Below, piece by piece: positions 60,722 through 64,000 of a stretch of DNA of 64,000 bases; position 1 is the first letter of the stretch; each line of letters opens with the position of its first letter. The stretch is from Longitalea luteola (GTDB lineage Bacteria > Bacteroidota > Bacteroidia > Chitinophagales > Chitinophagaceae): positions 1 through 64,000 of the forward strand of contig NZ_JAFIQX010000012.1 in NCBI RefSeq assembly GCF_017356035.1. The letters run 5' to 3'. The notes under the pieces were generated by a model. The model made no database searches. It saw only the letters and a program-made list of their open reading frames with translations, and was not told where the DNA came from. The translations under genes were made by a program, and so were the position numbers.

Positions 60722-60916
60722 ATGAATAAAATATCAATATACCTCAGGGAATCATACCGTGAGCTGATTGAGAAGGTGACCTGGCCTACCTGGGTGCAGT
60801 TACAGCAGTCTACCATGATCGTACTGGTAGCTACCTTACTGATCACCGGAGTGGTTTGGGTTATGGACCTGGTTGCCCAATCGGGCCTTAATTTTATCTA
60901 TTCACTATTTTCATAA
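60722..60916 (+). CDS. secE: Preprotein translocase subunit SecE
   Basis: A 64-residue inner-membrane subunit of the SecYEG channel. It has the conserved amphipathic helix with ELIEKVTWPTWVQLQQST followed by one membrane helix (MIVLVATLLITGVVWVMDLV). Single-helix SecE is normal outside gamma-proteobacteria. Its stop overlaps the nusG start by one base. Confidence 0.95.
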   Translation: MNKISIYLRESYRELIEKVTWPTWVQLQQSTMIVLVATLLITGVVWVMDLVAQSGLNFIYSLFS

Positions 60917-61482
60917 TGGAACAAGCTACTCAACAACAAGAAACTAAATGGTATGTGCTGCGGGTGGTGAGCGGTAAAGAGCGCAAGGTAAAAGAATACC
61001 TTGACAAGGAGATCTCCCGCGGTGGATGGGGTGAGGTGGTTAAGCAAGTGTTTCTGCCTGTGGAAAAAGTGTACAAGGTGCAGAATGGTAAAAAAGTAAT
61101 GCGCGAGCGTAACTATTACCCGGGCTATGTAATGATTGAAGTGCTGGAAAATAAATTATCTGACGATTTACGCGAAGCTATTAAGAATACTACCAATGTG
61201 ATCCATTTCCTGGGTAAGGAAAATCCCATTGCCCTGCGGAAAGCCGAGGTTAATAAAATGCTCGGTAAAATGGATGAAATGGCTGAAACCGGCGGCGTAA
61301 GCATGAGCGAGCCATTTATCGTTGGCGAAACGATCAAGATCATCGAAGGACCTTTCAACGACTTCAATGGTATCATTGAAGAAGTGAACGACGAGAAGAA
61401 GAAATTGAAAGTAACGGTGAAGATCTTCGGCCGTTCAACGCCGGTAGAGCTGAACTACATGCAGGTGGAGAAATTAAGTTAA
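60916..61482 (+). CDS. nusG: Transcription antitermination factor NusG
   Basis: A 188-residue factor that binds RNA polymerase and links it to the ribosome or Rho. The NGN domain (KWYVLRVVSGKERKVKEYLD, NYYPGYVMIEV) is followed by the KOW domain (PFIVGETIKIIEGPFNDFNG). The last residues are normal. The gene is followed by a terminator and then by an opposite-strand gene, so the usual co-transcription with rplK is broken here. Confidence 0.97.
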   Translation: MEQATQQQETKWYVLRVVSGKERKVKEYLDKEISRGGWGEVVKQVFLPVEKVYKVQNGKKVMRERNYYPGYVMIEVLENKLSDDLREAIKNTTNVIHFLGKENPIALRKAEVNKMLGKMDEMAETGGVSMSEPFIVGETIKIIEGPFNDFNGIIEEVNDEKKKLKVTVKIFGRSTPVELNYMQVEKLS

Positions 61483-61509
61483 GACCCCCCCTCATAAAAA
61501 TACTGATAG

Positions 61510-61539
61510 AACATCTGCCCCCGGGCGGATGTTTTTTTT
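61510..61539 (+). terminator. Terminator of secE-nusG
   Basis: ACATCTGCCC-CC-GGGCGGATGT, stem with one mismatch, followed by eight T. Confidence 0.88.
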
Positions 61540-61552
61540 GCCGGACAGGCAT

Positions 61553-61582
61553 AAAAAAACCTTTCCGCATCCGGAAAGGTCA
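61553..61582 (-). terminator. Terminator of the histone-H1-like gene
   Basis: CCTTTCCG-CATC-CGGAAAGG. On the minus strand it is followed by TTTTTTT. It faces the nusG terminator. Confidence 0.85.
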
Positions 61583-61616
61583 AACTTTTATGTAGTAGCA
61601 AAACACCTGGAGTTGC

Positions 61617-62270
61617 TTACCGTTGATCTTCATCCTCGTCCTCATCTTCATCTTCATCAAAATCTTCTTCAACAGTTTCTTCGACGGCATCCTCAGTATC
61701 GGTATCATCCTCTTCATCCTCATCCTCGTCCTCGTCTTCTTCCTCGTCCTCATCTTCATCCTCATCTTCCTCTTCTTCCTCCTCGTCTGTATCAACATCT
61801 ACATCGGCATCTTCGGTGTCATCGGTATCTTCAGTGTCAATATCAACATCAGTATCAACGTCAGCATCTGTATCAGCAGTATCGTCATCCATCATCGGAG
61901 GAGCAATGATCGGCTCTTGTTCCTGAACGGACTCAGCTACTGGTTTAGATACAGCTCTTTTCTTTTTGGGCGCTGATTTTTTCGCTGCTTTTTTAACCGG
62001 TGCTTTAGAAGCAACTTTCTTGGCGGCTTTCTTGGGCGCTGCTTTCTTGGCTGCTTTTTTAGGAGCCGCTTTTTTGGCCGCTTTTTGTGCTGCCTTTTTC
62101 ACGGCTTTTTTTGCTGCTTTCTTAGCTGCTTTTTTAGGAGCCGCTTTTTTCGCAGCTTTCTTGGCGGCCTTCTTCACGGCTTTCTTGGCTGCTTTTTTGG
62201 CCGGTGATTTTTTCTTCGCTGCTTTCTTAGGAGCGGCTTTTTTAGCTGCTTTTTTCTTTGCTTTGGCCAT
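61617..62270 (-). CDS. Histone-H1-like Lys/Ala-rich protein with acidic C-terminus
   Basis: A 217-residue low-complexity protein. Residues 1-118 are repeats of KKAAKKAAPKKA type, as in eukaryotic H1 tails and bacterial AlgP/Hc1-like proteins. Residues 120-217 are almost all Asp and Glu with Thr/Val (DADVDTDVDIDTEDTDDTED, then long DE runs). The basic part should bind DNA or RNA; the acidic part could mask it or bind basic partners. There is no signal peptide. The DNA is itself repetitive (GCTTTCTTGGC and TCATCCTCGTC words), so the length may vary between strains. The gene sits in the gap between nusG and rplK on the opposite strand, with its own terminator. Confidence 0.85.
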   Translation of the reverse strand: MAKAKKKAAKKAAPKKAAKKKSPAKKAAKKAVKKAAKKAAKKAAPKKAAKKAAKKAVKKAAQKAAKKAAPKKAAKKAAPKKAAKKVASKAPVKKAAKKSAPKKKRAVSKPVAESVQEQEPIIAPPMMDDDTADTDADVDTDVDIDTEDTDDTEDADVDVDTDEEEEEEDEDEDEDEEEDEDEDEDEEDDTDTEDAVEETVEEDFDEDEDEDEDEDQR

Positions 62271-62867
62271 AGTGTTGATGTGTTTTTTGTTGTTGGTTAA
62301 TTTCTATAAGAAGAAGCGTTATTATAATTAAACGCAAAAGCTACGCATAAATATTCAAAAAATAAAAAACTACTACCATTTTGCTAACAGTGGTAACCCT
62401 TCATGAAGTATGATACCGTTGTTACAGATAGCTCTTCTTGCAAAATTCCGGCCATCATTGCTGGGTATTTATGATGTGTTTTATGCGCATCAATACCTGT
62501 TTTAAACAACGGGGACAAGGTCATTTGCAAATGTTGTTGATGCCGCTGAAACCCTTGTTGCTGCTGCGTTTCAGGCTGAGGTTATGCCGGCTGTGCTGTA
62601 TATGGTTCGTTAAAACAGGCCTGCCCATACCTGCATACATGTAACCGCTGGCAGGTAACAATAGGCTCTTTGATACATAACGTTCTGTTATATTAAATTA
62701 ATTAAAGCGTTTAACCGGCATTCATATATGTGCAAGATCGAAAAAGACAGGAGAGCGCATAGGTTTTATACGATGATATAATCATGCGTTCAGTGGTACA
62801 GGTATGTTAATGGGAGCTTTGTTATATAGATTTATAATGTTGGAGATGTAGTTAGGGATACTATGTA
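62271..62867. other. Intergenic region, no gene seen
   Basis: About 600 bases between the H1-like gene and the large repeat. It has a low-quality frame at 62438-62644 rich in Leu, Arg and Cys that I do not accept. It should hold the promoter of the H1-like gene. Confidence 0.4.
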
Positions 62868-63253
62868 ATGGACAGTGGACAGTGGGCAGTTGGCAATTGG
62901 CAGTTGGCAATCGGCAAACGTAATCGCGTAAAGTAGGGGTGATTGGCTGGTAACTGGCGACTGCGAACGGGTAGGGGAGTGAACTGTAACCGGCGCCCGG
63001 CACCCCCGGCAACTGGTAACTGGTAACCGGTAACTGGCAACTGGTAACCGACAACTGGTAACTGGTAACCGGCAACTGGTAACTGGTAACCGGCAACTGG
63101 TAACTGGTAACCGGTAACTGGTAACCGGTAACCGGCACCCGGCACCCGGGCAACTGGTAACCGGCAACTGGTAACTGGTAACCGGTAACTGGTAACTGGT
63201 AACCGGCATCCGGCACCCGGTAACTGGTAACCGGTAACCGGCAACCGGAAACA
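62868..63253. repeat. Large period-7 repeat (AACTGGT/AACCGGT)
   Basis: About 45 tandem units of a 7-base word, mainly AACTGGT and AACCGGY, run from about 62990 to 63250. They are preceded by GGCAGTTGGCAATTGGCAGT words (62868-62925). Some GGCACCC units are mixed in. Units are not identical, so it is old or converts often. Because the unit is 7 bases, all three minus-strand frames read the same heptapeptide (SYQLPVT) and stay open; I do not take these frames as genes. Confidence 0.92.
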
Positions 63254-63299
63254 GCCATCCGGCGTATATTGCAGCTTATTTCAAGGGTATGAAAAAGTA

Positions 63300-63329
63300 T
63301 TTGTGGTTTAAAAACTTTTGTTACCTTTG
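63300..63329 (+). promoter_or_regulatory. Promoter of the rplK operon
   Basis: TTTG at 63300-63303 and TACCTTTG at 63322-63329, 18 bases apart, fit the Bacteroidota consensus. It lies between the large repeat and rplK, so the ribosomal operon has a promoter independent of nusG. Confidence 0.7.
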
Positions 63330-63349
63330 CGTCCCCAAAAGAAAGTTCT

Positions 63350-63478
63350 TTCATAGTCCGCCGAACATATGTGAAGGCGGAGACTGCCTCCGCTAAAGCT
63401 TCGGCAGTTGATAGAATTTGGGAGATCAAGTAGTCAGGCAGACCTGGCGAACCATCGTTTGAACCAATAAATCAGTAA
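63350..63478 (+). promoter_or_regulatory. Structured leader of rplK
   Basis: The leader has hairpin TCCGCC...GGCGGA (about 63357-63380) and a perfect ACTGCC...GGCAGT hairpin (about 63383-63408). A further CAGG-CAGA-CCTGG element lies near 63436. In many bacteria ribosomal protein L1 represses the L11-L1 mRNA by binding such a leader; this one may do the same. Confidence 0.5.
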
Positions 63479-63480
63479 AA

Positions 63481-63924
63481 ATGGCAAAAGAAATTACCGG
63501 CTTCGTAAAGCTACAGGTGAAAGGCGGCCAGGCAAATCCGGCTCCTCCTGTAGGTCCTGCACTGGGTTCCAAGGGTATCAATATCATGGAATTCTGCAAA
63601 CAATTCAACGCCCGCACGCAGGATAAAATGGGAAAAGTTCTCCCTGTGTTGATCACCGTTTATTCCGACAAATCATTCGAGTTTGTAATTAAAACGCCTC
63701 CTGCAGCCGTTCAGTTGCTGGAAGCCGCCAAATTACAAAGCGGTTCTAAAGAACCTAACCGTAATAAGGTTGGTAAAGTGAACTGGAACCAGGTAGAGGC
63801 TATTGCAAAAGACAAAATGCCCGACCTGAATTGTTTCACCCTGGAAAGCGCTATGCGCATGGTGGCTGGTACCGCCCGCAGCATGGGTCTTACCGTAGAC
63901 GGTAAAGCTCCCTGGGAAAATTAA
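63481..63924 (+). CDS. rplK: Ribosomal protein uL11
   Basis: A 147-residue protein of the GTPase-associated stalk base, which binds 23S rRNA with L10/L7-L12. Motifs: [40 protein letters not shown], and the C-terminal RNA-binding part ending [13 protein letters not shown]. It is normal in length. It is the first gene of the rplKA operon here because the upstream link to nusG is interrupted. Confidence 0.98.
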   Translation: MAKEITGFVKLQVKGGQANPAPPVGPALGSKGINIMEFCKQFNARTQDKMGKVLPVLITVYSDKSFEFVIKTPPAAVQLLEAAKLQSGSKEPNRNKVGKVNWNQVEAIAKDKMPDLNCFTLESAMRMVAGTARSMGLTVDGKAPWEN

Positions 63925-63963
63925 TTGTTCACTGTTCCCGCAGGGCGGGACATTTAAAAACGA

Positions 63964-64000
63964 ATGACAATGGGAAGAATTCCTAAAAAAAGAAAAGCAG
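63964..64000 (+). CDS. rplA: Probable ribosomal protein uL1, N-terminus only
   Basis: The window ends 12 codons into a frame reading MTMGRIPKKRKA. The position right after rplK and the Lys/Arg-rich start fit L1. The start could also be the second ATG (63970). The identity rests mainly on gene order. Confidence 0.65.
   Translation, partial: MTMGRIPKKRKA

Noticed and set aside
62438-62644. 68-residue Leu/Arg/Cys-rich frame
   Set aside because: Low-complexity translation, no neighbour support, no family features.
62868-63253. Possible CRISPR array
   Set aside because: Units are 7 bases and contiguous, with no unique spacers and no cas genes nearby.
62782-63429. Long minus-strand open frames of up to 215 residues with SYQLPVT repeats
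   Set aside because: They are a by-product of a 7-base DNA repeat without stops; all three frames read the same heptapeptide, and flanks do not look coding.

Overview
The window looks like part of a chromosome from a Bacteroidota member, most likely Chitinophagaceae (Chitinophaga/Niastella-like; inferred, not searched). The signs are a SusC/SusD polysaccharide utilisation locus with an HTCS-type regulator, a PorV plus C25 sortase pair of the type IX secretion world, DUF6266 and DUF3823 proteins, promoters of the TTTG / TAnnTTTG type, and an rpsU gene with an unusually strong Shine-Dalgarno sequence.

Layout. 1-410: end of an rRNA operon (23S 3' end, 5S, terminator). 620-3300: two exported alpha-mannan enzymes (GH76, GH125). 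3600-23600: a carbohydrate locus. On the minus strand are a two-component system split into a propeller sensor kinase and an AraC-type regulator, a GH78 rhamnosidase and a propeller lipoprotein. On the plus strand are SusC, SusD, DUF3823, GH2 and GH127, followed by a convergent GH29 fucosidase. The SusCD pair would import oligosaccharides made by the rhamnosidase, arabinofuranosidase, GH2 and fucosidase enzymes, which suggests a branched plant glycan such as a pectic side chain or arabinogalactan. 24460-26240: PL6 lyase and a GldM-like remnant. 26370-29610: an accessory block of two DUF6266 proteins and three small basic or HTH-like proteins, with a perfect palindrome. 29860-37860: mixed single genes (glutamine cyclotransferase-like, AraC, esterase, NmrA-like, Ada, SemiSWEET, cytoplasmic GH43, hydrolase, lipoprotein). 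38246-42649: tRNA-Gln, a PLP enzyme, tyrS and a PorV/PorQ-like protein. 42686-47773: a large C25 peptidase. 47964-55241: a carbamoyltransferase / DUF5989 / SxtJ / SGNH set with two large membrane proteins, probably modifying a surface glycan. 55238-64000: core genes (riboflavin synthase, rpsU, xer recombinase, hpf, tRNA cluster, tuf, tRNA-Trp, secE, nusG, rplK, start of rplA). The usual nusG-rplK junction is interrupted by an opposite-strand histone-H1-like gene and a large repeat.

The most unusual signal is not a gene. Many intergenic gaps hold degenerate tandem words with a period of about 6-8 bases. Each locus has its own word, and the words are often arranged as forward and inverted arms that could fold into long hairpins. 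They occur from the 23S-5S spacer to the nusG-rplK gap, sometimes starting exactly at a stop codon. I know of no named family that fits. A second, dispersed 17-base element, AGACCTGTnAGGTGCGC, occurs three times around the polysaccharide locus.
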